Below are positions 1 through 7,802 of a stretch of DNA of 64,000 nucleotides, piece after piece. The notes beneath the pieces were generated by a model. It searched no databases and had not been told where the DNA came from. It worked only from the letters and a program-made list of their open reading frames with translations. The first letter of the stretch is position 1. Each line of letters opens with the position of its first letter. This DNA comes from CAVORB01 sp963698495. GTDB lineage: Bacteria; Pseudomonadota; Gammaproteobacteria; Chromatiales; Chromatiaceae. Made by a program: the position numbers and the translations under genes. Location of the stretch: the NCBI GenBank assembly GCA_963698495.1, contig CAVORB010000016.1, positions 124,001 through 188,000 of the forward strand. The letters are read 5' to 3'.

Positions 1-2
1 TG

Positions 3-254
3 GGCGGTGCGCTGCTGTACAACTACCGGGTGGAGGAGGTGGAGGCGGCACCGATTCTCGTGAGCAAGCTCAATACCGTGCTCCAGATTCTGCTCCTGGT
101 GCTGGTCATCACCGACGCCGGGCCTATGCCGGTGCCGGATGGCGTGCTTGAAATCCTGACTTGGGCCTGCCTGGTCACGGTCTTGATCAGCGGCACCCAG
201 TACGTGTGGATCTGGTCGCGCAAGGCGGCGGAGAAGGGTTGGAAGGAGGACTGA
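3..254 (+). CDS. CDP-alcohol phosphatidyltransferase family protein, C-terminal end (partial)
   Basis: The frame is open from base 3, so the gene runs off the left edge and only about 83 C-terminal residues are visible. They begin GGALLYNYRVEEVEAAP and contain two hydrophobic segments, around VLQILLLVLVIT and LTWACLVTVLIS, then a short basic tail ending KGWKED. This resembles the end of PgsA-like CDP-alcohol phosphatidyltransferases, integral membrane enzymes that join a CDP-activated lipid to an alcohol. The catalytic CDP-alcohol motif would lie upstream, outside the window, so the assignment rests on this tail and on the neighbouring hda, where such a gene is often found in Gammaproteobacteria. 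It is convergent with hda. Confidence 0.55.
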   Translation, partial: GGALLYNYRVEEVEAAPILVSKLNTVLQILLLVLVITDAGPMPVPDGVLEILTWACLVTVLISGTQYVWIWSRKAAEKGWKED

Positions 255-278
255 GCGCGATTCTGGGCGTCTGACGGT

Positions 279-322
279 GCGGGCGCGGAGGACGGCAGGC
301 GATCGCGATCCTCCGCGCCCGC
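279..322. terminator. 14-bp perfect inverted repeat between convergent genes
   Basis: The arms GCGGGCGCGGAGGA (279-292) and its exact complement (309-322) are separated by 16 bases. The repeat sits between the stop codons of the phosphatidyltransferase and hda. The position suggests a shared bidirectional transcription stop, but neither side has a clear T-run, so intrinsic termination is only inferred. Confidence 0.45.
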
Positions 323-339
323 CGCCGGTGATTCAATGC

Positions 340-1032
340 CTACTCGGATTTTTCCACCAACCGGCGGATCAGCCACAGTGTGGCGCGGCGCTTCTCGCGC
401 AGGCTCTCGCGGTCGACCTCGTCCAGCAGGGCGAGCAGGGAGCCGGCGTCCCTCGGGCATCGCCGCATGATGTACGCCACCGCTTCGAGGCTGAGATCGA
501 GTCCCCGCCGCCCCGCGGATTGCCGCAAGAGCCGCTCGCAGTCGGCCTCCCGCAGCGGCCGCAACTGGTATCCAGGCCCTGATCCCAGGCGCGATCGTAG
601 GTCCGGCAGCCGGACCGGGAGCGCCGCCAGCGGTTGGCTGGCGCTCACCAGCAGCCGCCGCTCGGCCTCGCGCAGCCGGTTGTAAAGCCCGAACAGGGCG
701 CGCTCCCAGTCGGCGTTCCCGGCCACCGCATCCAGATCGTCGAGGGCGATGAGCTCGACCCGCTCCAGGTTATCCAGGGCGGAGGGGTCGAGCCCGGGAT
801 GGGAGAGCGGCAGATAGATGACCTCGCGCGAGCGCGCCGCGGCACGACCGCAGGCCGCCTGGAGCAGATGGGTCTTCCCGCTCCCGGTCGGGGCGAACAG
901 GTAGAGAAAGGCGTCCCCGCAGCCCTCGGCCCAGGCGGCGATGGCGGCAACCGCCTCGGCGTTCGGCCCCGCCACGAAATCCGCGAAGTCGACCTCCTGT
1001 TGCAGCTGAACGGCGAGCGGGAGCTGTTGCAC
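340..1032 (-). CDS. hda: DnaA regulatory inactivator Hda
   Basis: A DnaA-like AAA+ protein of about 230 residues. With the clamp it stimulates hydrolysis of DnaA-bound ATP after initiation and so prevents re-initiation. The GTG at 1032 was chosen because it gives MQQLPLAVQLQQ, close to the family N-terminus with its clamp-binding motif; longer upstream readings overlap wrbA. A Walker A motif (APTGSGKTHLL), a Walker B-like stretch (LIALDDLDAV) and the usual C-terminal helical lid follow. The length matches the family (about 230-250 aa). It starts 8 bases after the wrbA stop, so it is probably last in an arsC-wrbA-hda operon. Confidence 0.9.
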   Translation of the reverse strand: MQQLPLAVQLQQEVDFADFVAGPNAEAVAAIAAWAEGCGDAFLYLFAPTGSGKTHLLQAACGRAAARSREVIYLPLSHPGLDPSALDNLERVELIALDDLDAVAGNADWERALFGLYNRLREAERRLLVSASQPLAALPVRLPDLRSRLGSGPGYQLRPLREADCERLLRQSAGRRGLDLSLEAVAYIMRRCPRDAGSLLALLDEVDRESLREKRRATLWLIRRLVEKSE

Positions 1033-1040
1033 GGCGCGGA

Positions 1041-1640
1041 TCAGGCCGATCGCAGCAGGGCGAGCGCGGCCGCGGCGAGGCGCCTGCCCTGGGCGTGACA
1101 GAGGCGCTTCTCCTCTTCGCTCAACGGCCGGTTGCTTTCCGGTCCGGCCAGGTGGGATGGGCCGTATGGCGTCCCGCCGGTCGCGGTGCGCAGCAGGTCG
1201 GTTTCGCTGTAGGGCAAGCCGAGCACCAGCATGCCGTGGTGTAGCAGGGGGAGCATCATCGACACCAGGGTGGTCTCCTGGCCTCCGTGCAGGCTGGATG
1301 TCGAGGTGAAGACGGCGGCGGGCTTGCCAATCAGGGAACCGCCGATCCATAGCGGGCTGGTGCCGTCGAGGAAATACTTGAGGGGGGCCGCCATGTTGCC
1401 GAAGCGGGTGGGGCTGCCGAGGGCCAGCCCGGCGCAATGGCGCAGGTCGTCGAGCTCGGCGTAGGGTGCGCCCTGCGCGGGGATTGTGTCCTCGCTGGCC
1501 TCGCACAGGGTGGAGACGGCGGGTACCGTGCGCAGGCGCGCCTCGACGCCGGGCACTTCCTCCACCCCACGGGCGATGTGACGCGCCATCTCCGCGGTTG
1601 CACCATAGCGGCTGTAGAACAGGACGAGGATGTAAGGCAT
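1041..1640 (-). CDS. wrbA: NAD(P)H:quinone oxidoreductase, WrbA type
   Basis: A flavodoxin-fold protein of 199 residues. It opens MPYILVLFYSRYGATAEMAR, which carries the FMN-phosphate-binding loop (SRYGATAEMA), and continues with the WrbA signatures GSPTRFGNMAAPLK and STSSLHGGQETT. The family makes two-electron reductions of quinones with NAD(P)H and limits redox cycling. The length equals the usual 198-200 aa. The gene lies 21 bases downstream of arsC and 8 bases upstream of hda, all on the minus strand, so co-transcription is likely. No truncation or unusual residue was seen. Confidence 0.92.
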   Translation of the reverse strand: MPYILVLFYSRYGATAEMARHIARGVEEVPGVEARLRTVPAVSTLCEASEDTIPAQGAPYAELDDLRHCAGLALGSPTRFGNMAAPLKYFLDGTSPLWIGGSLIGKPAAVFTSTSSLHGGQETTLVSMMLPLLHHGMLVLGLPYSETDLLRTATGGTPYGPSHLAGPESNRPLSEEEKRLCHAQGRRLAAAALALLRSA

Positions 1641-1661
1641 GGGTGGCTGGCTTTGCGCGAA

Positions 1662-2009
1662 TCAGAGAATCGACAGGATGTCCTCGGGGGGACGGCCGAG
1701 TGCGGCCTTCTTGCCGCTGACGGCGATCGGGCGCTCTATGAGCTTGGGGTGGGTGACCATGGCTGAGATGAGCTCGTCGTCGGACAGATCGGGGTTGTCC
1801 AGTCCGAGCTCATTGTATTCCGGTTCTTTCCTGCGCATGAGGTCCCGCGGTTGGAGCTTGAGCATGCCGAGCAGCAGGCGCAGGGTCGGAGCATCCGGCG
1901 GGGTTTTGAGATACTCGACGATCTCGGGCTCGACGCCCTTCTCGTGCAACAGGGCGAGGGCCTCGCGCGACTTGCTGCAGCGCGGGTTGTGGTAGAGCGT
2001 TACGGCCAT
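1662..2009 (-). CDS. arsC: ArsC/Spx-family arsenate reductase (glutaredoxin type)
   Basis: A 115-residue protein with the ArsC fold. The N-terminal YHNPRCSKSREAL supplies the catalytic cysteine after the beta strand, and HPKLIERPI gives the C-terminal arginine/proline signature. The family reduces arsenate using glutathione and glutaredoxin, but the YfgD-like branch found next to hda and wrbA has no proven arsenate function, so the activity is uncertain. It is the first gene of the minus-strand arsC-wrbA-hda cluster, with no ars regulator or pump nearby, which favours a housekeeping redox role over arsenic resistance. Confidence 0.85.
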   Translation of the reverse strand: MAVTLYHNPRCSKSREALALLHEKGVEPEIVEYLKTPPDAPTLRLLLGMLKLQPRDLMRRKEPEYNELGLDNPDLSDDELISAMVTHPKLIERPIAVSGKKAALGRPPEDILSIL

Positions 2010-2236
2010 GGGTACCTCCTGTTCGCTTGGCTCATCATTGTACGGCGGCGAAGCGGAACTCCCAAGATCCGCGGGGATGCGTCACCCGCACGCCCCCCAA
2101 GCTGGACGTTGCAGTGCAGCCGTGATGCCCGGACAATCCGTGCTCATCGGCCGCCGCGCTTAGCGTTGATGGCCTCGATCGGATTTCGACCCTTCCGCCT
2201 GGTTCGAGCTTTCGCCGCATCTGAAGGAGACACCTC

Positions 2237-2800
2237 ATGATCCGCAAGATTCCCGCCCATTCAGGAGCCATCTCGCTTATGTTCGCCCTCGCTCTGTACC
2301 TGGTTTCCGTCTCGGCAACGGCCTCGGTGCGCGATCCCGGGGAGTTTTTCTTCGACCAGACATTCGGGGATTTTTCCGAGGAGTTGGCAACCGCGAAGGA
2401 GCAGGGCAAGGAGGGAATTCTGATCATGTTCGAGATGGACGAATGCCCTTTTTGCCACCGGATGAAGACCACCGTGCTCAATCAGTCCGAGATCCAGGAC
2501 TATTTCAAGGAGCATTTCCTGGTCTTCTCGGTGGATATCGAAGGTGACGTCGAAGTCACCGACTTCCAAGGCAATACCCTGCCGCAGAAGGATTTCGCCC
2601 TGAAGGAGTTCCGGGTTCGCGCAACGCCTGTGTTCGCTTTCTTCGATCTGGACGGAAACCTGATCGCGCGCTACACCGGCGCCACCAGCGGACCGGATGA
2701 GTTCCGTTGGCTGGGTGAGTACGTGGTCGGCGGGAAGTACAAGGAGACGACCTTCACCCGATACAAGCGGGAGCGGCGGGAGGCCTCCGCCGGGGGTTGA
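2237..2800 (+). CDS. exported thioredoxin-fold protein (SoxW-like)
   Basis: A 187-residue protein with an N-terminal signal-type hydrophobic segment (residues about 11-29, ending SATAS) and a thioredoxin fold. The redox motif is C70-P-F-C73 followed by H, in MDECPFCHRM. The cis-proline region is VRATPVFAFFD. This is the layout of periplasmic SoxW/thioredoxin-2-like reductases, which keep cysteines of sulfur-oxidation or haem proteins reduced. No sox genes are visible in the window, so the partner is unknown. It is preceded by GAAGGAGACACCTC, a good ribosome site. The C-terminus is strongly basic (YKRERRE). Confidence 0.8.
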   Translation: MIRKIPAHSGAISLMFALALYLVSVSATASVRDPGEFFFDQTFGDFSEELATAKEQGKEGILIMFEMDECPFCHRMKTTVLNQSEIQDYFKEHFLVFSVDIEGDVEVTDFQGNTLPQKDFALKEFRVRATPVFAFFDLDGNLIARYTGATSGPDEFRWLGEYVVGGKYKETTFTRYKRERREASAGG

Positions 2801-2900
2801 GCGCCGGCTTGATGTTGGGGTCCTGCCGCCTGGCCCGGGCGCCCAGGGCCCAAGAGGGACGGAAAAAACGAGCGATCGACTACCATCGGTCCTTTGCCCT

Positions 2901-2923
2901 CTCCCCGACGTCCGGTCGGGGAG
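2901..2923. terminator. 9-bp stem-loop after the thioredoxin gene
   Basis: The arms CTCCCCGAC (2901-2909) and GTCGGGGAG (2915-2923) form a perfect 9-bp stem with a five-base loop. It lies between the thioredoxin stop and the acylphosphatase start. There is no T-run downstream, so it is only a candidate terminator. Confidence 0.35.
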
Positions 2924-2978
2924 GCGGGAACCGCCTCGATCGCGAGTTGGGGCACCACACAATAAGAGGGGATGCTTC

Positions 2979-3263
2979 ATGCAGGATCAGAGCAATCAGG
3001 TCTGCTTCCGCTGCGTCGTGGCGGGGCGCGTGCAAGGGGTCTTTTTCCGCGCCTCGGCGCGGGAGCAGGGGCAAAGGCTTGGGTTGACCGGCTATGCGCG
3101 GAATCTTCCCGACGGGAGGCTGGAGGTGCTCGCGTGCGGAGCGCCGGACGCCGTGGGTCAGCTGCGCGAGTGGCTGCGTACCGGACCGCCGATGGCGGAG
3201 GTGACGGGCGTGGCCTGTGAGCCAGTTCAGTTCCAGTCCTTTGCTGGCTTCGCGACGCAATAG
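2979..3263 (+). CDS. acyP: acylphosphatase
   Basis: A 94-residue protein starting MQDQSNQVCFRC. It contains the acylphosphatase signature GRVQGVFFRASAREQG, with the catalytic arginine in VFFR, and GYARNLPDGRLEV, with the catalytic asparagine. The family hydrolyses acyl phosphates such as acetyl phosphate and carbamoyl phosphate. The ATG at 2979 gives the family length of about 90 aa; longer upstream readings have no family similarity. Its 3' end overlaps the earliest possible sfsA start at 3217, so the two may be translationally coupled. Confidence 0.9.
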   Translation: MQDQSNQVCFRCVVAGRVQGVFFRASAREQGQRLGLTGYARNLPDGRLEVLACGAPDAVGQLREWLRTGPPMAEVTGVACEPVQFQSFAGFATQ

Positions 3264-4014
3264 CCGGAGCGGAAAGCTGGAGCTGCCTACACTAAGGGAA
3301 GGGCGCATTCTGTGCCGCTATAAGCGTTTTCTGGCGGACGTGGAGATCGCCGACGGCGAGACGGTGACGGCGCACGTGCCCAACACGGGGAGCATGGCCA
3401 CGTGCTGGGAGCCCGGGGCCCGCGTTCAATTGAGTCACAGCGACGACCCGCGCCGCAAGCTCACCTGGACCCTTGAGCGAGTAGACATGGGGGCCGGTTG
3501 GGTGGGTGTGCACACCGGGCGCACCAATGGGGTGATGGCCGAAGCAATCGCGGCTGGGTCGATCCCGGCGCTGTCAGGTTATCGGACGCTGCGGCGGGAG
3601 GTCCCCTATGCACCCCGTGGCCAGGTAGGGGGCAGATTGGACCTTTTCCTGTCCGATGGACGCAGCCCCGATGCCCTGGTCGAGGTCAAGAACGTCACAC
3701 TGCTCGACGGCGACTGGGTGCGTTTCCCCGACGCGGTCAGCGAGCGCGGCCGGAAGCATTTGGATCTGCTTCACGCGGCGGTGCGGGACGGTCTGCGGGG
3801 GGTGATCCTGTTCGCCGTGAATCGGCCCGAAGGGAGGCGCTTCGGGCCGGCGTGGACGATCGACGGCGCTTATGCTCGGCGCTTGACCGAGGTTGCGTCG
3901 GCGGGGGTCGAGGTGCTTGCCGTGCGCATCGAGCATTGGTCCGACCGCTTGGGGATCGGCGGTGAGCTTCTGGTCGATCTCGATTCCCCGGAGCGGGATT
4001 CCCGCGGCTCGTGA
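3217..4014 (+). CDS. sfsA: DNA/RNA nuclease SfsA (sugar fermentation stimulation protein)
   Basis: Clear SfsA features are present: GRILCRYKRFLADVEI near the N-terminus, VPNTGSM, HTGRTNGVMAEAI, and the nuclease core DALVEVKNVTL with the PD-(D/E)XK-type Glu-Val-Lys. The family binds DNA and may be a nuclease; its historical role is in maltose metabolism. The start is unsure. GTG 3217 gives 265 aa and overlaps acyP, whereas TTG 3241 or CTG 3277 would give a length nearer the usual 235-250 aa. No ATG lies near the conserved start. It converges with the receiver-CpdA gene, with only 15 bases between the stop codons. Confidence 0.88.
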   Translation: MSQFSSSPLLASRRNSRSGKLELPTLREGRILCRYKRFLADVEIADGETVTAHVPNTGSMATCWEPGARVQLSHSDDPRRKLTWTLERVDMGAGWVGVHTGRTNGVMAEAIAAGSIPALSGYRTLRREVPYAPRGQVGGRLDLFLSDGRSPDALVEVKNVTLLDGDWVRFPDAVSERGRKHLDLLHAAVRDGLRGVILFAVNRPEGRRFGPAWTIDGAYARRLTEVASAGVEVLAVRIEHWSDRLGIGGELLVDLDSPERDSRGS

Positions 4015-4029
4015 TCCCCTGCCGGAGTA

Positions 4030-5529
4030 TCAGTATCCGCTGGTCGAAAGATCGATTGGATCCGGGTAGGCGTCTATACGCTCGATACCGGTGTCGATTC
4101 TCCCATCGGCATGCAGCTCCAGCCAGCGAAAACCCGGGGTGAGGGGGTCGAGGGCAAAGCTGTTGCTGGCCGGCTGGAACTGCACGCAGGTCGAGGGTGA
4201 GGCCAACAGCAGTACGTCTTTGCGCAGACTCTGGTATTCCTGATGAATGTGTCCCCAGATTATCCCGCGCACCTGGGGATGACGGTCAATGATCGCAAAG
4301 AAATCCCGCGGATTGTCCAGCGCCATGGTGTCGAGCCAAGCGCTCCCAACGGGTACTGGCTGATGGTGCAGGCACACCAACGTGTGGGTGCTGCGATGGT
4401 TACGCAGGGTCTCTTCCAACTCTTCGAGCTGATCGCGTCCCAGATGACCTCCATCCGCTCCCGGGACAGTGGAATCCAGAAACACCAGATTCCAGGCACC
4501 CACGCGCACGGAGGGCGCGAAGCTGATCGGACTGCCGTTGAGCATGGTTACGAGGACGCGGAACGCGTCGTGGTTGCCGGGCAGGCAGTTGCAGGGAGTG
4601 TCCAATTCTGAGAGCCGCTGCTTGAGGTAGCGGTAGCCTTCCCTGCTTTCGTCATGGACCAGATCCCCGGTCAGCAGGACCCGGTCCACCGGCCAAAAGC
4701 GCTGGAACACCAAATCCAAGACGAGTTCGAAGGTCTTGCGCGTGTTCTGGCCGAGCAGTTTCCCGTTCGGGTCCGCGTAGAGGTGTGTATCGGTCAGTTG
4801 GAGCAGTCGCACCACGCCGGAGCCAGGCATCGGCGAGTGTCCGTTGTCGCGCGGCCGCGCGGCAGCGGAGCGCGCCGCTCGGCGCCTCACCAATGCGCCG
4901 CTTCCGCCCGTACTCTCGAGCGGATGCCAGGGAGCATCCGCCGGTGGCTCGACAGGCGCATCAGCGATCCCGGCCCGCCGGGAAAGATGGCGTCGGAGCG
5001 CCTCCGCGAGGAGCAGGTAGCCGGCACTGTCCTTGCGGAAGCATTCGTCCGCGCCCTCGCAGGGCGCAATGGCAACGGCGGTGCCGTGGGGTTCGGCCGA
5101 CATAAAGTAGATCGGGCAACCGGGGCAGAAGCGTCGAACAGTGCGCAGGACCTCTAGGCCTTCAGCCCAGCCGATGCGTCGCGAGATGATCGCTGCATCG
5201 AACTGGCGTTCCAACAACCGGTCCACCAAGGAGGTCGGGGTATCGACCTCGGCCAAATGGATGCCTGGCAGCGTATCCTCGAGGACCAATCCGACCATGC
5301 GGCGGTCGGCGGCGTTGTCATCAACCAGGAGGATGTGCATCGAATCGTACGACATGGTTCGATCGGCTGCCAGCGTGGAATCTGCTTTTCGTTCGGTAAA
5401 CTTCAATAGACAACCGGAATGGCGTTGCTGCACCGATGTGAGCTCTCGGGGCGCGCGGGCAGACTGTTGAGCCGGTCCGCTGACGTTCATCCGGAGTCGT
5501 TGCTCGAATTCGTCCCAGTCCATGTCCAC
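4030..5529 (-). CDS. degenerate response-regulator receiver fused to CpdA-type cyclic nucleotide phosphodiesterase
   Basis: One uninterrupted 499-residue frame. Residues about 64-185 form a receiver fold: MHILLVDDN supplies the acidic pair D70-D71, YFMSAE the conserved serine, and K166 the conserved lysine. The expected phospho-acceptor is Ser116 (DAAIISRRIG), so it is a pseudo-receiver. A Pro/Arg-rich linker leads to residues about 239-499, a class III metallophosphoesterase like CpdA, which hydrolyses 3',5'-cAMP. Its metal ligands are D247 and H249 (LTDTH), GDLVHD (288-293), GNHD (318-321) and GHIHQE. Typical CpdA is about 270 aa with no receiver. CpdA could also initiate at Met234, but no good ribosome site precedes it. 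The first 60 residues are not recognised. Confidence 0.85.
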   Translation of the reverse strand: MDMDWDEFEQRLRMNVSGPAQQSARAPRELTSVQQRHSGCLLKFTERKADSTLAADRTMSYDSMHILLVDDNAADRRMVGLVLEDTLPGIHLAEVDTPTSLVDRLLERQFDAAIISRRIGWAEGLEVLRTVRRFCPGCPIYFMSAEPHGTAVAIAPCEGADECFRKDSAGYLLLAEALRRHLSRRAGIADAPVEPPADAPWHPLESTGGSGALVRRRAARSAAARPRDNGHSPMPGSGVVRLLQLTDTHLYADPNGKLLGQNTRKTFELVLDLVFQRFWPVDRVLLTGDLVHDESREGYRYLKQRLSELDTPCNCLPGNHDAFRVLVTMLNGSPISFAPSVRVGAWNLVFLDSTVPGADGGHLGRDQLEELEETLRNHRSTHTLVCLHHQPVPVGSAWLDTMALDNPRDFFAIIDRHPQVRGIIWGHIHQEYQSLRKDVLLLASPSTCVQFQPASNSFALDPLTPGFRWLELHADGRIDTGIERIDAYPDPIDLSTSGY

Positions 5530-5980
5530 TGAACCCTGGGATGACTAGTGCCTAGTTAGCAAATATTACGCCATACTTATTTGTTAAGTAAATCAATATA
5601 GTTAGAGAGTAGATAGTACGAACGATCGGGGAATTGTCGTTACGGGGAGACGTCATATCGGGTTTTCCGGCCGTTCGCCTAGCGGCTTTGCTGTGGTGGC
5701 TGATTTCCGGTGAAGAAGACAACGCGCCGCTACCTTGAGGTCCGTAACACAGGGCATTTCCGTTAGTATGGAGAGGCTGGAACATTGCGCCGCTCAGATC
5801 GTCTTCGATCACCATGGATCGGAATGTAACTGGAATCGATCATGCTGATTGTGAGCGGCTTTGCATTAGCTTGCGCCGAACATCCTGTCAGCGCTGACGG
5901 GGCGTTCCCAGGCTGGGGGCGGCGAAACTGTTGCTCCGGACAGAAACGGCCGTGCAGACCGCAGGCCCCTTTGAGGTTCG
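5530..5980. other. divergent intergenic region with AT-rich island, no gene seen
   Basis: This stretch separates the divergent receiver-CpdA and oxyR genes. Bases 5546-5640 are strikingly AT-rich for this genome and include a small inverted repeat (ACTTA 5575-5579, TAAGT 5585-5589). That is a plausible promoter region for the receiver-CpdA gene. The short frames inside it have no recognisable protein and look non-coding. Confidence 0.5.
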
Positions 5981-6916
5981 ATGACACTCAACGAGCTTCG
6001 CTACATCGTGGCAGTTGCGCGCGAGCGCCATTTCGGGCGCGCCGCGGAGGCTTGCTTTGTCAGCCAGCCAACGCTGAGCGTCGCGGTAAAGAAGCTCGAA
6101 GACGAGCTTGGGGTGAGTCTGTTCGAACGGGGAGGGGGTGAGGTCAAGGTCACTTCGGTGGGGGAGCAGGTCGTCGCCCAGGCCCAGCGCGTGCTGGAGG
6201 AGGCGGATGGTGTCAAGCTCCTGGCGCGACAGGGAAAGGATCCGCTCGCCGGTGCTCTGCGTCTGGGGGCCATCTACACGATCGGGCCCTACTTGCTTCC
6301 GCGGCTCATCCCGCTGGTTATGGAGCAAGCCCCGGGTATGCCGCTCGTGATCGAGGAGAACTTCACCTCCGCGCTTGGCGAGCGCCTGAAGCGCGGTGAG
6401 CTTGATGTCATCATCATCTCGTTGCCGTTCGACGAGCCCGGCATCCTCACGCGCCCACTCTATGACGAAGCATTCGTCGCGCTGCTGCCGGGGGGCCATC
6501 CCTGGGTTGCACAACAGTCGGTGAAGATTGATCGCCTGGCAGACGAGAACGTGTTGCTGCTGGGGCCGGGGCATTGTTTCCGTGATCAGGTCCTGCAAGT
6601 CTGTCCCCGTTGTCTCCAGTCTTCGACCGCCACCGGGTTCCTTCAACGCGGGCTGGAGGGAGGATCCCTGGAGACGATACGGTGCATGGTTGCCGGTGGT
6701 GTGGGTGTCACCGTGCTCCCTTGCACCGCAGCAAGCCCGGAACGGTTTTCGGAGGGCATGGTCGAGGTGCGGCCATTCGCGGAAGACGCGCCCCAGCGGC
6801 GCGTCGCGTTGGCGTGGCGGAAATCCTTTCCGCGCCTGGCGGCGGTGGAGGTGCTGGCCCGTGCGGTGCGAGCCGCGCGACTGGAGTGTGTGACCTACAT
6901 CGAGCCCGGTCGATAA
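5981..6916 (+). CDS. oxyR: hydrogen peroxide-inducible transcription regulator OxyR
   Basis: A 311-residue LysR-type regulator. Residues 1-60 form the winged helix-turn-helix (GRAAEACFVSQPTLSVAVKK). The sensor domain carries GPGHCFRDQVLQVC, placing the redox cysteines exactly at C199 and C208, the same numbering as the E. coli peroxide sensor, where they form the activating disulfide. Length and layout are those of the family. GAGGTTCG just before the ATG is a usable ribosome site. The next gene encodes a rubrerythrin, which fits a peroxide-defence role. Confidence 0.95.
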   Translation: MTLNELRYIVAVARERHFGRAAEACFVSQPTLSVAVKKLEDELGVSLFERGGGEVKVTSVGEQVVAQAQRVLEEADGVKLLARQGKDPLAGALRLGAIYTIGPYLLPRLIPLVMEQAPGMPLVIEENFTSALGERLKRGELDVIIISLPFDEPGILTRPLYDEAFVALLPGGHPWVAQQSVKIDRLADENVLLLGPGHCFRDQVLQVCPRCLQSSTATGFLQRGLEGGSLETIRCMVAGGVGVTVLPCTAASPERFSEGMVEVRPFAEDAPQRRVALAWRKSFPRLAAVEVLARAVRAARLECVTYIEPGR

Positions 6917-6935
6917 ATTCAGACTATCAGGATCA

Positions 6936-6964
6936 TTGGTACAAACAATTTCTTAAAGTATGCT
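6936..6964 (+). promoter_or_regulatory. sigma70-like promoter for the rubrerythrin gene
   Basis: TTGGTA (6936-6941) and TATGCT (6959-6964) are separated by 17 bases, in an AT-rich stretch just after oxyR. CTAT at 6924-6927, upstream of the -35 box, matches part of an OxyR half-site. OxyR control is inferred from this and from adjacency only. Confidence 0.5.
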
Positions 6965-7032
6965 CTGACCGCTATCTTCCTAAGCGCATCGCGCAGAGCG
7001 CGCACCCTACAGCAACCTAATCGGAGCAACCT

Positions 7033-7452
7033 ATGGATCTGAAAGGCAGCAAGACCGAGCAGCACCTGAAAGACGCATTCGCGGGCGAGTCTCAGGCCAA
7101 TCGCCGCTATCTCTACTTCGCCTCCAAGGCGGACGTCGAGGGCTACAATGACGTGTCCGCCGTTTTCCGCTCCACCGCCGAGGGCGAGACCGGCCACGCC
7201 CATGGCCATCTGGAGTATCTCGAGCAGTGCGGAGACCCGGCCACCGGCCTGCCCTTCGGCGGCACCGGCGACAACCTGAAGACCGCCATCGCGGGCGAGA
7301 CCCACGAGTACACCGACATGTACCCGGGCATGGCCAAGACCGCCCGTGACGAGGGCTTCGACGAGATCGCCGACTGGTTCGAGACCCTGGCCAAGGCCGA
7401 GCGCTCGCACGCCAACCGGTTCCAGAAGGCCCTGGACAATCTCAACGGATGA
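7033..7452 (+). CDS. rubrerythrin (di-iron peroxidase, without rubredoxin domain)
   Basis: A 139-residue four-helix ferritin-like protein beginning MDLKGSKTEQHLKDAFAGES. The iron ligands are visible as AGESQANRRY, EGETGHAHGH, AGETHEY and a final helix with KAERSHANRF. This matches the short rubrerythrin form that lacks the C-terminal rubredoxin domain, so electrons must come from a separate donor. The family reduces hydrogen peroxide in the cytoplasm. The gene directly follows oxyR with its own promoter-like sequence and a strong terminator, so it is probably a single-gene unit, plausibly in the OxyR regulon. Confidence 0.92.
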   Translation: MDLKGSKTEQHLKDAFAGESQANRRYLYFASKADVEGYNDVSAVFRSTAEGETGHAHGHLEYLEQCGDPATGLPFGGTGDNLKTAIAGETHEYTDMYPGMAKTARDEGFDEIADWFETLAKAERSHANRFQKALDNLNG

Positions 7453-7478
7453 TTCCCTTCGCTGGGTAGCCGAGATCG

Positions 7479-7508
7479 AAGGGGCGCGCTGGCGCCCCTT
7501 TTCTTTGG
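7479..7508 (+). terminator. rho-independent terminator after rubrerythrin
   Basis: A 7-bp GC stem (GGGGCGC at 7481-7487 with GCGCCCC at 7492-7498, loop of four) is followed at once by TTTTCTTT. This is a textbook intrinsic terminator. Confidence 0.88.
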
Positions 7509-7639
7509 TGCCGGACGTGGTGCGCCAGGAGGCCAGGCGCCATCGCGCGCGGACTCGGGAAAATGCTGATTTATTGCGTTCTCCGTCCGGGCCAAGGATG
7601 GTCCAGCATTTTCCACGGCTGCAAGGCGTTGCAAATGGA

Positions 7640-7662
7640 GCGATTCGAGAGTCGCGAATCGC
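7640..7662. repeat. 8-bp inverted repeat upstream of the acyl-CoA ligase
   Basis: GCGATTCG (7640-7647) and CGAATCGC (7655-7662) flank seven bases. The repeat lies about 140 bases before the ligase start, with no T-run. It may be a regulator site. Apart from the terminator at 7479-7508, the 7453-7802 stretch holds no other recognisable element. Confidence 0.3.
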
Positions 7663-7802
7663 GAGCTGACCTAACGCCATGATGGCGTTTGATCAGCATC
7701 ACCTTACGAGCAATCACGGTCGCTCGCTTGCCGGAGCGGAACGATGCATCCTGTCGGCGAAGCGCACGTGGCGTGGCGGTTACCAGGGGGGACTATCCTG
7801 AG

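Noticed and set aside
4030..4831. A separate cpdA gene starting at Met234
   Set aside because: No good ribosome site precedes the internal ATG and the upstream frame is continuous with a receiver fold, so one fused gene is simpler. An internal start cannot be fully excluded.
5552..5815. Small gene of 87 codons on the minus strand
   Set aside because: No recognisable domain or ribosome site. It crosses the AT-rich intergenic region and its sequence does not resemble coding DNA of the window.
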